Part shown: positions 7,970 through 16,464 of the stretch, piece after piece
How positions within the stretch are numbered: position 1 is the stretch's first letter
Layout: every line of letters begins with the position of its first letter
NCBI RefSeq assembly: GCF_001557215.1
Contig: NZ_LSJM01000006.1
Span: 1-33,973 of the forward strand
Direction: 5' to 3'
DNA: 33,973 nucleotides
Origin: Sphingomonas sp. CCH9-E2
Lineage (GTDB): Bacteria; Pseudomonadota; Alphaproteobacteria; Sphingomonadales; Sphingomonadaceae
The notes under the pieces: model-generated
Told to the model about the DNA's origin: nothing
Database searches by the model: none
Seen by the model: the letters and a program-made list of their open reading frames with translations, nothing else
Made by a program: the position numbers and the translations under genes

Positions 7970-9471
7970 TCGACCCGGTGCGCGTCGTCATCGTCGGGGG
8001 CGGAACCGCGGGGTGGATGACCGCATCCGCACTCGCGCGCTTCCTGCCTGGTGTGGCCGACGTGCGCCTGATCGAATCCGAGGAAATCGGCATTGTCGGG
8101 GTGGGAGAGGCGACCCTCCCGCATCTGCGCGCCTTTCTCGAGCGGCTGGGCATTCCTGAAGCCGAGATGATGCGCGCGACAAGCGCGACCTACAAACTCG
8201 GCATCGATTTCCGCGATTTCGGCAGGATCGGGGATCGCTATATCCACCCCTTTGGGGCGTATGGCGTCGATATCGCCGGAGTCGGCTTCCACCATTACTG
8301 GCTGCGCGCCCGCGCCGAGGGGAGTGCCCGCGGAATCGAGGACTATTCGCTCCCCATCGTCGCCGCGCGTGCCAATCGCTTTGCGCTGCCCCCGGCCGAT
8401 GGCGACTTCCTGTCGACCAGCTATGGCTGGGCCTATCAGTTCGATGCCACCCGGCTCGCCCCGATGCTGCGCGGTTATTCGGAGGCGCGCGGCGTCACGC
8501 GGACCGAGGGGCGGGTCACCGGGGTCGAGCGCGACGGCGAGAGCGGTGATGTCACGCAGCTCGTGCTCGACAGTGGCGAGCGGGTGGCGGGCGATCTGTT
8601 CATCGACTGCTCGGGCTTTCGCGCGCTGCTGATCGGCGGCGCGATGGATGCGCCTTGGGAGGATTGGTCGCACTGGCTGCCCTGCGACCGCGCGGCGGCG
8701 CTGCCCGCGACATCGCCCGCCGGACCGATCGAACCCTATACCCGCGCCACCGCGATGACCGCCGGCTGGCGCTGGCGCATCCCGCTGCAGCATCGCGTCG
8801 GCAACGGCTATGTCTTCTCCAGCAGCTTCCTGTCGGAAGACGCGGCGTGCGATGCGATTCTCCGCGCGGTCGAGGGGACGCCGCTCGCCGAACCGCGCAT
8901 CCTGCGCTTCCGCGCCGGGCGGCGGCGCGAAAGCTGGGTCGGCAATGTGGTGAGCATCGGGCTGGCCAGCGGCTTCCTCGAACCGCTCGAATCGACCAGC
9001 ATCCATCTGGCGCAAATGGCGGTGATGCGGCTGATCGAACTGTTCCCCGAGCGTCAGATCGACCCCGCCGACCGCGCCGCGTTCAACGCGACGGTCGATT
9101 ATGAATATGACCGCGTCCGCGATTTCCTGATCCTCCATTATCACGCCACGACGCGCGATGATTCGGACTTCTGGAACCATGTCCGCACGATGGACCTGCC
9201 CGACACCCTCGCCGGCAAGCTCGAGCTGTGGCGTGAGGCAGGGCGAATCGAGAAATATGGCGAGGGCCTGTTCCTCGAACCCAGTTGGGTCGCCGTCTAT
9301 CTGGGACAGGGGATGGTGCCGCAGCGCCATGACCCGCGCGCCGACAACCCCGCACCCGCCGCGCTCGAGCGCGCGCTCGACGATATCGCCGACACGATCC
9401 GCAGCCGGGTTGCTGCGATGCCCGACCACGAAGCGGCACTGCGCGCACAAGGCGCATGGGGGGCGGCATGA
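7966..9471 (+). CDS. flavin-dependent tryptophan-halogenase-family protein
   Basis: This 501-residue protein belongs to the FAD/FADH2-dependent halogenase family. The dinucleotide motif GGGTAGW is at residues 11-17, the catalytic-lysine position is Lys77 in TYKLGIDF, and the halogenase signature appears as GWRWRIP. An EPLESTSIH block near the C-terminal third is also intact. The start overlaps the GH43 stop in ATGA. Family members near sugar-utilisation genes are known from comparative genomics of Proteobacteria, but I know of no defined sugar-related role. A true halogenase, a different flavin oxygenase or a modifier of a surface protein are all possible. The protein has no signal peptide and should be cytoplasmic. 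Confidence 0.85.
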   Translation: MIDPVRVVIVGGGTAGWMTASALARFLPGVADVRLIESEEIGIVGVGEATLPHLRAFLERLGIPEAEMMRATSATYKLGIDFRDFGRIGDRYIHPFGAYGVDIAGVGFHHYWLRARAEGSARGIEDYSLPIVAARANRFALPPADGDFLSTSYGWAYQFDATRLAPMLRGYSEARGVTRTEGRVTGVERDGESGDVTQLVLDSGERVAGDLFIDCSGFRALLIGGAMDAPWEDWSHWLPCDRAAALPATSPAGPIEPYTRATAMTAGWRWRIPLQHRVGNGYVFSSSFLSEDAACDAILRAVEGTPLAEPRILRFRAGRRRESWVGNVVSIGLASGFLEPLESTSIHLAQMAVMRLIELFPERQIDPADRAAFNATVDYEYDRVRDFLILHYHATTRDDSDFWNHVRTMDLPDTLAGKLELWREAGRIEKYGEGLFLEPSWVAVYLGQGMVPQRHDPRADNPAPAALERALDDIADTIRSRVAAMPDHEAALRAQGAWGAA

Positions 9472-10568
9472 GCGGCCCGGCCAGCATCGCGGTGCTGGGC
9501 AGCGGCGTGGTCGCGCTGTCCGCCGCCATCGCCTTTCGCCGCGCGCTGCCTGCTGCGCGGATCACTTTGGTGGAACGCCCGGCCGATCCCCGGTCGCTGC
9601 TCGACCGCATCGGCGCAGCGACGCTGGCGATCGATGCGTTTCACCGCGCGATCGGGCTGGACCAGCAACTGTTCATTCGCCGCACCGGTGCGGTTGCGAT
9701 CCATCGTGTCACGCTGAACGGCGAGCCGCTGGGCGGGCCGGGCGCGATCCCGCATATCGAGGGCGTTGCGCTGCATCAGCTATGGCTGCGGAGCCTGACG
9801 GAGCGGCCTGAGGCGACGCCCAGTTGGGCCGCGCTCACCGTGCCCGGGGCCGAGCCGTTCGGCGTGCGCTTCGACATGCCCGCTTACGCAGCGCTGCTTG
9901 CCGAAATGGCCGCGGCGCTGGGCGTCGCGGGGGGCACGGCGGACGATGCCGACCTGCTGCTCGACTGCACGGTGCCGGGAGACGACTGGCTCTGCGCCCC
10001 GCTGCCAAGCGTTGTCGCCGAGCCGGTCGCGCCCGGCGCCGCTGAAGGCGAAACGCTGGACATCGCCGACAGCGTGGTCGAGTGGCAGGCCCCGCCCTGG
10101 GGCTGGCGGCTCGCGGGAGGGGCCGGACTGATACCCGGTCGCCATTCCACGCCACGCTCCGGCCGGACCATTGCCCTTGGCGAAGCGGCGCTCGTCGCGG
10201 AGAGCTTCGACGGCCACGCGCTCTCCGCGGCGCATGCCGATATCCTGCGCGCGATCGAGTTCATGCCGCATGCCGAGCCGAGCGATCGGGAGGCCGCCGA
10301 GTATAATCGCCGCACCGCCATCGCGCACCAACGGGTGCTCGATTGGGCGACCGAGCGCTGGGGCGTCCCGGCGACCGCTGATCTCGCTGCCCTACGCGCC
10401 GGATTTGCCGCGCGCGGGCGCATTCCCTATCGCGACGGCGATCCCGTGACCCCAGGCGAATGGGTCGGCTGGTGGTTCGCGAACGGGGTTCGCCCCGCGC
10501 GCATCGACCCCACCGCCCGCGCCGTCCCGCAAGACCAACTGATCCGCATGATGGAGAGGAATAGATGA
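9468..10568 (+). CDS. degenerate halogenase paralogue, probable non-catalytic
   Basis: This 366-residue protein aligns by eye along its length with the preceding halogenase but is about 135 residues shorter. Its N-terminal GSGVVAL (residues 11-17) replaces GGGTAGW, the lysine position holds Ile78 in RRTGAVAIHR, and the WxWxIP signature has become WGWRLAG. Other blocks are still recognisable, such as FDMPAYAALLAEM, DLLLDC and the C-terminal EWVGWWFANGVRP matching the SWVAVYLGQGMVP block. It is bounded by ATGA overlaps on both sides, so it is kept in step with its neighbours. The frame is clean, which argues for a retained pseudoenzyme rather than a decaying gene. ATG at 9468 was chosen over 9456 for the overlap. 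Confidence 0.75.
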   Translation: MSGPASIAVLGSGVVALSAAIAFRRALPAARITLVERPADPRSLLDRIGAATLAIDAFHRAIGLDQQLFIRRTGAVAIHRVTLNGEPLGGPGAIPHIEGVALHQLWLRSLTERPEATPSWAALTVPGAEPFGVRFDMPAYAALLAEMAAALGVAGGTADDADLLLDCTVPGDDWLCAPLPSVVAEPVAPGAAEGETLDIADSVVEWQAPPWGWRLAGGAGLIPGRHSTPRSGRTIALGEAALVAESFDGHALSAAHADILRAIEFMPHAEPSDREAAEYNRRTAIAHQRVLDWATERWGVPATADLAALRAGFAARGRIPYRDGDPVTPGEWVGWWFANGVRPARIDPTARAVPQDQLIRMMERNR

Positions 10569-13024
10569 AGCGTTTGATGCTCCTGGCGCTCGGCGCTGCC
10601 GTGGCCGCACCGCTGGCGGCGCAGGAAAGCACGGTCCATCCCGAGATCTGGCCGAGCCCGGCCTGGCCGCAGCAAACGGACAACGCTGTCGAAGCGAAGA
10701 TCAAGGCGCTGATCGCGCAGATGAGCGTCGAGGAGAAGGTCGGCCAGATCGTTCAGGCCGACATCGCCAGCGTGACCCCGGCGGACGTGCGCACCTATCA
10801 TCTCGGCTCGGTCCTCAATGGTGGCAGCAGTGGTCCCTATGGCGACGATTTCGCAGCAGCGCCGAAGTGGCTGCAGCTGGCCGACGCGTTTTACGAGGCT
10901 TCGGTCGACAAGAGTGGCGGGCGCGTCGGCATTCCGATCATCTGGGGCACCGACGCGGTGCATGGTCACAGCAACATCATCGGCGCGACGCTGTTCCCGC
11001 ACAATATCGGCCTCGGCGCGATGCGCGATCCCGACCTGATCGAGAAGATCGCCCAGGCCACTGCGCTCGAAATCCGTGCGACCGGGCAGGAATGGACCTT
11101 CGCCCCCACCGTCACCGTCCCGCGCGATTTTCGCTGGGGCCGCGCCTATGAAGGCTATTCGTCCGACCCCAAGCTGGTGGCCTCCTATGTCGAGCGGATG
11201 GTGCGCGGGCTGCAGGGGCCGGGCAGCGGCACCAACCTCCTCGCCGGGCCCTATGTTCTCGCCTCGACCAAGCATTTCCTCGCCGATGGCGGGACGCATG
11301 AGGGGCGCGATCAGGGCGATGCGCGGATCAGCGAGACCGAACTGCGCGACATTCACGGTGCCCCCTATGTCCCCGCGATCGAGCAGGGCGTGGCGACGGT
11401 GATGGTCAGCTTCTCAAGCTGGAACGGCACCAAGATGACCGGGCACAAGGGAATGCTGACCGATGTGCTCAAGAACCGGATGAACTTCGGCGGCTTCCTC
11501 GTCTCCGACTGGAACGCGCACGGCCAGGTCGAAGGCTGCACCAACGCCTCCTGCCCGAAGGCGGTCAATGCCGGGCTCGACATGTACATGGCGCCCGACA
11601 GCTGGAAGCCGCTGTGGCATTCGCTGGTCGCGCAGGTGAAGTCGGGCGAGGTGCCGATGGCGCGGCTCGACGATGCGGTCGCGCGCATCCTGCGGGTCAA
11701 GATGCGGCTTGGGCTGTTCGAGGCGGGCAAGCCCTCGACGCGCAAATATTCGGGCGACTGGTCGCTGCTTGGCCATGCCGATCACCGCGCGGTGGCGCGC
11801 GACGCGGTGCGCAAGTCGCTGGTGCTGCTCAAGAACAATGGTTCGCTGCTGCCGGTGAAGGCGGGCGCGCATGTGCTGGTGGCGGGCGACGCGGCGGACG
11901 ATATCGGGCGTCAGTCGGGCGGCTGGACGCTGACCTGGCAGGGCACGGGGGTCAAGAACGATCAGTTCCCCGGCGCGACCTCAATCTGGAAGGGGCTGCA
12001 CGACGCAGTGACATCGACTGGCGGCAGCGCCGAGCTGGTTGCGGACGGCACGTTCGCGAAGAAGCCCGACGTCGCGATCGTCGTATTCGGCGAAACGCCC
12101 TATGCCGAATTCCAGGGTGACCTGAAAACGCTGCAGCTCCGCCCCGAATTGCGCAAGCCCTATGAGACGATGAAGAAGCTCAAGGCGCAGGGAATTCCGG
12201 TCGTCGCGGTGATGGTCACCGGCCGACCGCTGTTCATGAACCCGGAGCTCAACGTCGCCGACGCGTTCGTTGTCGCGTGGCTGCCGGGGTCCGAAGGGGC
12301 GGGAATCGCCGACCTGCTGGTTCAGCGCAAGGACCGCCGTGCCCCCTATGACTTCACCGGCAAGCTGCCCGTTGCCTGGCCCGCCACCGCGCGCGCAGAC
12401 GGCCCGACGCTCTTCCCGTTTGGCTATGGCCTGACGCTGGCGGGCGGGGCCGCGCCGTGGAAGCCGCTGTCGGAGGATAGCGAGGTTCCGGCGGAAGACG
12501 CGGGCAATGTCTATTTCGCTGGCGGCGTGCCGGCGGCGTCCTGGTCGCTGCAGGTCTATGGCGATCCGGCGGACTCGACGCGCATCACGACGGTCCCGGC
12601 AGCGGCGGCGAGCGGGCGCGTGCGGGTGACTGCGGTCGATCATGTCGTGCAGGAAGGCGCACGGCGTTTCGCGATCGACTCCGGCAGCGCCGCGGTCGGC
12701 CTGACCACCTATGCGCCGCTCGACCTGACGCGCGAGACCAATGGCGATGTCATGCTGGTCGCCACGCTGCGCGTCGATGCCAAGCCGGCGGGTGCGGTCA
12801 GTTTCCGCATGGGCAATGCCGCCGTCCGCGCAACTGCAGTCGAGGGTGCGAAGCCCGGCGACTGGGTCAGCTATGGCGTGCCGCTCAAGTGCTTTGCGAA
12901 GGGCGGCGCGAATCTCGGCCGTGTCGAGGCACCGTTCATGCTGCGCAGCGAAGGCGCGTTCACGTTCAGCCTGTCGCGGGTTGCACTGGGAACGGCGGCG
13001 GACCGCGTAGTCGCGTGTCCGTGA
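10565..13024 (+). CDS. secreted GH3 beta-glucosidase / 1,4-beta-glucan exohydrolase
   Basis: This 819-residue enzyme is predicted to hydrolyse beta-linked gluco- or xylo-oligosaccharides in the periplasm. A signal peptide covers residues 1-19. The GH3 barrel carries Lys236-His237 in the KHF motif and the nucleophile Asp315 in VSDWNAHG. The second GH3 domain ends around LFPFGYG, and a C-terminal domain of about 180 residues resembles the galactose-binding-like module of ExoP-type GH3 enzymes. The start overlaps the previous stop in ATGA. The stop is one base from the stop of the convergent halogenase gene, with no terminator visible. The ExoP-like architecture fits beta-1,3/1,4-glucan or cello-oligosaccharide substrates better than xylose oligomers. 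Confidence 0.92.
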   Translation: MKRLMLLALGAAVAAPLAAQESTVHPEIWPSPAWPQQTDNAVEAKIKALIAQMSVEEKVGQIVQADIASVTPADVRTYHLGSVLNGGSSGPYGDDFAAAPKWLQLADAFYEASVDKSGGRVGIPIIWGTDAVHGHSNIIGATLFPHNIGLGAMRDPDLIEKIAQATALEIRATGQEWTFAPTVTVPRDFRWGRAYEGYSSDPKLVASYVERMVRGLQGPGSGTNLLAGPYVLASTKHFLADGGTHEGRDQGDARISETELRDIHGAPYVPAIEQGVATVMVSFSSWNGTKMTGHKGMLTDVLKNRMNFGGFLVSDWNAHGQVEGCTNASCPKAVNAGLDMYMAPDSWKPLWHSLVAQVKSGEVPMARLDDAVARILRVKMRLGLFEAGKPSTRKYSGDWSLLGHADHRAVARDAVRKSLVLLKNNGSLLPVKAGAHVLVAGDAADDIGRQSGGWTLTWQGTGVKNDQFPGATSIWKGLHDAVTSTGGSAELVADGTFAKKPDVAIVVFGETPYAEFQGDLKTLQLRPELRKPYETMKKLKAQGIPVVAVMVTGRPLFMNPELNVADAFVVAWLPGSEGAGIADLLVQRKDRRAPYDFTGKLPVAWPATARADGPTLFPFGYGLTLAGGAAPWKPLSEDSEVPAEDAGNVYFAGGVPAASWSLQVYGDPADSTRITTVPAAAASGRVRVTAVDHVVQEGARRFAIDSGSAAVGLTTYAPLDLTRETNGDVMLVATLRVDAKPAGAVSFRMGNAAVRATAVEGAKPGDWVSYGVPLKCFAKGGANLGRVEAPFMLRSEGAFTFSLSRVALGTAADRVVACP

Positions 13025-13025
13025 C

Positions 13026-14513
13026 CTAGCCGACCATCGCCGCGATCTGGTCGGCATGGCCGGGGAGCTTCCCCGCCACATCGGCATAGGTCGCGGCGAT
13101 CTGGCGCATCGCGGCGGTTACGCGTGCATCGTCCATCGAATCCACTAGCGGGTCATAGCCGTCGGGGATGATATGCTGGCCCAGCAGCACCGCGACCCAG
13201 CTCGGCACGCCGAACAGGTCATGGTCGTACCGCCGGATTCGCCCGCGCTCGCGCCACAGTTCCAGCTTGGCGGCGAGGCTGTCCGGCACCGTCATCGCGC
13301 CGACGTGACGCCACAGTTCGCTGTCGCGCCGCTGCGTCGCCTTGTAATGCAGTACGATGAAATCGCGCACATATTCATAGGCCTCGTGCATCAGCCGGTT
13401 ATATTCGTTGCGCCCCGCCGCGCTCATGCTGCGGTCGGGGAACAGCCACATCAGCTTTGAGATGCCGGTCTGGATCAGGTGAATGCTGGTCGATTCGAGC
13501 GGCTCGACAAAGCCGGCTGACAGGCCCAGCGCGACGACATTGCCGACCCATTGCTGCTCCCGCACCCCGGCGGTGAAGGACAAAGCGCGCGGCTCGGCGG
13601 TTGCGGGCGCGTCGAGGTTCGCCAGCAGCGTCTCGCGCGCGCGCTCCTCGCTGCCGAACGCACTCGCATAGACGATGCCGTTGCCGGTGCGATGCTGCAG
13701 CGGGATGCGCCACTGCCAACCGAATTCATGCGCGGTGGAGCGCGTCAGCGGGGTCAGCGGATCGACGCGCGCGCACGGAACCGCAATCGCGCGATCACAT
13801 GGCAGCCAGTGCGACCAGTCGTGATAACCGACCCCCAGCGCGTCGCCGAGCAACAGGCTGCGAAACCCCGAACAGTCGATGAAGAAATCACCCGCGATGC
13901 GGCGCCCGTCGTCGAGCAGCACGGCGGCGACATGGCCGGTCGCGGGATCGCGTTCGACCGATGCGATCTTGCCCTCGACCCGCGCTACGCCCCCGGCTTC
14001 GGCGCGACGGCGCAGAAATGCTGCATAAAGGCCCGCATCGAAATGATAGGCATAGGCCATTCCGCCCAGCGGTGAGCGCGGGTCTGCGGCAGGATGGGCA
14101 AAGCGGTCGCGCCGCGCCGCCTGCGCAGCGATCCAATACTCCTCCAGCGCGCCGATGCGGTGCTTCAGCCAATATTGGTGGAACGCGACGCCCTGGAAAT
14201 CATGCCCCAGTTCGCCGAACGGATGCAGATAGCGGTCGCCGACCTGCCCCCAGTTGACGAATTCGATGCCCAGCTTGATCGTCGCGCCCGTCTCGCGGAC
14301 GAAGTCGGGCTCGTCGATGCCCAGCCGGTGGTTGAATTCGCGGATCGGCGGGATCGTCGCCTCACCGACTCCGACCGTGCCGATCGCGTCGGATTCGACC
14401 AATGTGATCGTCCGCTGACCATCGCTCAGGAAGCGCGCGGCGGCGGCTGCCGCCATCCACCCGGCGGTGCCGCCGCCGATGATGACGATGCTGGAGACGG
14501 GCGGTGCGGTCAT
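13026..14513 (-). CDS. flavin-dependent tryptophan-halogenase-family protein, second full-length copy
   Basis: This 495-residue protein has a complete halogenase motif set: GGGTAGW at residues 13-19, the lysine at Lys80 in GATIKLGIEF, and GWQWRIP. It shares the VGVGEAT, DCSGFR, HDWSHWLPCDRA-type and FVEPLESTSIHL blocks with the copy at 7966-9471, so the two are paralogues of the same subfamily. It is the last gene of the operon beginning with the GH5 enzyme; its ATG overlaps the epimerase stop in ATGA. Function in a polysaccharide locus is unknown. No signal peptide is visible. Confidence 0.87.
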   Translation of the reverse strand: MTAPPVSSIVIIGGGTAGWMAAAAAARFLSDGQRTITLVESDAIGTVGVGEATIPPIREFNHRLGIDEPDFVRETGATIKLGIEFVNWGQVGDRYLHPFGELGHDFQGVAFHQYWLKHRIGALEEYWIAAQAARRDRFAHPAADPRSPLGGMAYAYHFDAGLYAAFLRRRAEAGGVARVEGKIASVERDPATGHVAAVLLDDGRRIAGDFFIDCSGFRSLLLGDALGVGYHDWSHWLPCDRAIAVPCARVDPLTPLTRSTAHEFGWQWRIPLQHRTGNGIVYASAFGSEERARETLLANLDAPATAEPRALSFTAGVREQQWVGNVVALGLSAGFVEPLESTSIHLIQTGISKLMWLFPDRSMSAAGRNEYNRLMHEAYEYVRDFIVLHYKATQRRDSELWRHVGAMTVPDSLAAKLELWRERGRIRRYDHDLFGVPSWVAVLLGQHIIPDGYDPLVDSMDDARVTAAMRQIAATYADVAGKLPGHADQIAAMVG

Positions 14514-15253
14514 GCCCCCACGCTAACAGCTTGCGCGATCAGCCGCAGCGTCGCGCGATGGGTCGCGCCCGGCGCAACGACGACACTGAGCGCATTGGGC
14601 AGATGCGCCACCGGCTCGAAACAGAAATGCGGCGCGCCGGCCGGGGTATAGACCACCGCATGATCGACTTCGGATTCGATCCGCAGCGCGGCGTCCGGCC
14701 AGCTGATCGACGCGACCCCATCCCATCCGGAAAAGGCGCAATCAAGCGCGCGTTCGGCGACCGCGAAATCGACCTTGCGATCGGCAATCTCGACCGGTTC
14801 GCTTGGCAGCATCCGTGCATCGGGCGGCCAGCGCCGCTCTGCCGCAAAGTGCAATCGTGCGCCCGCTGCGGGAAAATAGGGGTGATGCCCACAGGCGAGC
14901 GGCGCGTCGAATGCCTCCAGATTGCGTGCGGTCAGCGTCACCGTCAGCGTATCGGCGGTCAGCTCGACCTGCTGCTCGGCCGCAAAGGCAAAGGGCCAGC
15001 GCGCATCGCCGTGATGGTCGAGCACCAGCACGGCGCGATCATCGCGCGCCTCCTGCACCGTCCAATCCGACGTCCAGCCAATGCCATGGATCGCGTGCGG
15101 TTCGGGCGCGAAATTCGGCGCAATCGCATGGGTCTCCCCCGCCCAGTCGAACCGCGCATCGGCGATGCGGTTGGAAAAGGGTACCAGCGGGAAGCTCGCC
15201 ATCCCCAGCGGATCGCCCGCGGCAATCGCCTCCGCCGATGCTGTGCGCAGCAT
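14510..15253 (-). CDS. aldose 1-epimerase family protein (start uncertain, probably longer)
   Basis: The gene is predicted to interconvert alpha and beta anomers of an aldose so that freed sugars can enter catabolism. The first canonical start, ATG at 15253, gives 247 residues and cuts off a conserved part of the fold. In the same frame upstream the reading LTAGAARAAVAPALGGALTSW looks like a normal epimerase N-terminus. No ATG, GTG or TTG exists in that frame as far up as the stop near 15530. A CTG at 15340 would overlap the preceding stop by four bases and give about 276 residues. Visible family features are FPLVPFSNRIADARF, the His in HAIHGIGW, and ACGHHPYFPAAG. Confidence 0.8.
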   Translation of the reverse strand: MLRTASAEAIAAGDPLGMASFPLVPFSNRIADARFDWAGETHAIAPNFAPEPHAIHGIGWTSDWTVQEARDDRAVLVLDHHGDARWPFAFAAEQQVELTADTLTVTLTARNLEAFDAPLACGHHPYFPAAGARLHFAAERRWPPDARMLPSEPVEIADRKVDFAVAERALDCAFSGWDGVASISWPDAALRIESEVDHAVVYTPAGAPHFCFEPVAHLPNALSVVVAPGATHRATLRLIAQAVSVGA

Positions 15254-15336
15254 CGGTCGGCCGTCGATGGTCCAGCTGGTCAGCGCGCCGCCCAGTGCCG
15301 GAGCGACCGCGGCACGCGCCGCCCCCGCGGTCAGGA

Positions 15337-16464
15337 TCAGTTGCTCGACGATGTCAGCACCGCTTCTTCGCGAATGACATAGACCGGGCCGATCTCAAGC
15401 TCCTGCCGGGCTGCCCCGGTGTGCAGCGCCAGCTGGCCCGCGCCCTTGGCGATGTCCATCGGGGCCTGGGTGCGGAACTGGTAGAGCCGCCAGTTCGGCC
15501 CGACCTGAACCGCTTTGTCGAGGAAGCCGTCATAGGGCGCGGCGTTTTTCTGGACGCGCACCGACAGCATCCCCTGGCCATCCGGCGTCGCCGCCGAGAG
15601 CGCGCGCGCGAGCACCGCGACCAGCAGCACGTCGCCCTCCTTGATCTCCTCGTCCAGCGCCACGCTCGCGCCCGAGGCATAGGGCGCGGCTCCGGCATTG
15701 GCGACGCTGAACAGCGTACCGACGCGGCCATAGACATTGGTCACCGTCGCCTTGGTCGTCTGCCCCGCACCGTGGAACCCCCAGTCGCGGTTCGCCGGAT
15801 CGTTGAGCATCCGGCCCTTGTCCTTGAGCTGCGGCGGCAGCTCGGGATCGGGCGCGGCGGCGCTCTCGACGCGCTTCGTCGTGCGGATGCTCGTCGCACC
15901 CTCGACCACGATCACCTGGCCGATCTCGATCACCTGCTTGGCCCCGGCGAGCTGTAGGCCGACAACGGCCTGCCCGGTCGGCAGCGCCTTGTCCGATCGC
16001 GCGGTGACTTCGTACAGCGCCCATTCGCTGCCGATATCCAGCACCGTGTCGCCAAAACCCGCATAGGGCGCGGCATTCTGCTGAAAGCGCACGCCGATCT
16101 TGCCCTTGCCGCCCGGGGCCTCGGACTTCACCGTCCGGGCATAAAAGGCGACGGTGACGTCGCGTCCGACCGCGATCCCGCGGCGGATCGGGACGTTTGC
16201 GCCGCTGTCATAGATGTTGGCACCGGCGCGCGGCACTTCGACCCGCACCGCGGCACCGCCGCCCGGGATCGAGGGGTCCTGCACATTCTTGGTCTTCTGC
16301 TCGGCGCCGTAGAAGCTCCAGTCGAGCCGCGACGGATCGTTGATCAGCGTGCCGGGCAGCGCATCGTCGAGCGCTTGTAGCTCGGCAGTCGGCTGGTCCT
16401 GTGCCACCACGGCGGCGGGAACGAGCACGGCAAGTGCAGCCGCTACGATCAGACCCCGCTTCAT
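15337..16464 (-). CDS. secreted protein of two tandem carbohydrate-binding-like domains
   Basis: I do not recognise this 375-residue protein as a named family. A signal peptide covers residues 1-21 (cut at VVA-Q). The rest is an internal duplication: repeat 1 spans about 39-188 and repeat 2 about 218-366. Shared blocks include LINDPSRLDWSFYGA against MLNDPANRDWGFHGA, VRFQQNAAPYAGF against VRVQKNAAPYDGF, and IEIGQVIVVEG against LEIGPVYVIRE. The beta-rich pattern with conserved aromatics resembles jelly-roll carbohydrate-binding modules. The ATG at 16464 overlaps the GH5 stop in ATGA, so a role in binding the GH5 substrate or product is inferred. ATG at 16464 was chosen for the signal peptide; the frame opens earlier at 16557. 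Confidence 0.75.
   Translation of the reverse strand: MKRGLIVAAALAVLVPAAVVAQDQPTAELQALDDALPGTLINDPSRLDWSFYGAEQKTKNVQDPSIPGGGAAVRVEVPRAGANIYDSGANVPIRRGIAVGRDVTVAFYARTVKSEAPGGKGKIGVRFQQNAAPYAGFGDTVLDIGSEWALYEVTARSDKALPTGQAVVGLQLAGAKQVIEIGQVIVVEGATSIRTTKRVESAAAPDPELPPQLKDKGRMLNDPANRDWGFHGAGQTTKATVTNVYGRVGTLFSVANAGAAPYASGASVALDEEIKEGDVLLVAVLARALSAATPDGQGMLSVRVQKNAAPYDGFLDKAVQVGPNWRLYQFRTQAPMDIAKGAGQLALHTGAARQELEIGPVYVIREEAVLTSSSN

Noticed and set aside
6440..9450. Long minus-strand open frames antisense to GH43 and the first halogenase
   Set aside because: Shadow frames from GC bias; both plus-strand genes have full motif sets and ribosome-binding or overlap signals.
9468..10568. Calling the short halogenase paralogue a pseudogene
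   Set aside because: The frame is uninterrupted and coupled on both sides, so a retained pseudoenzyme fits better than decay.
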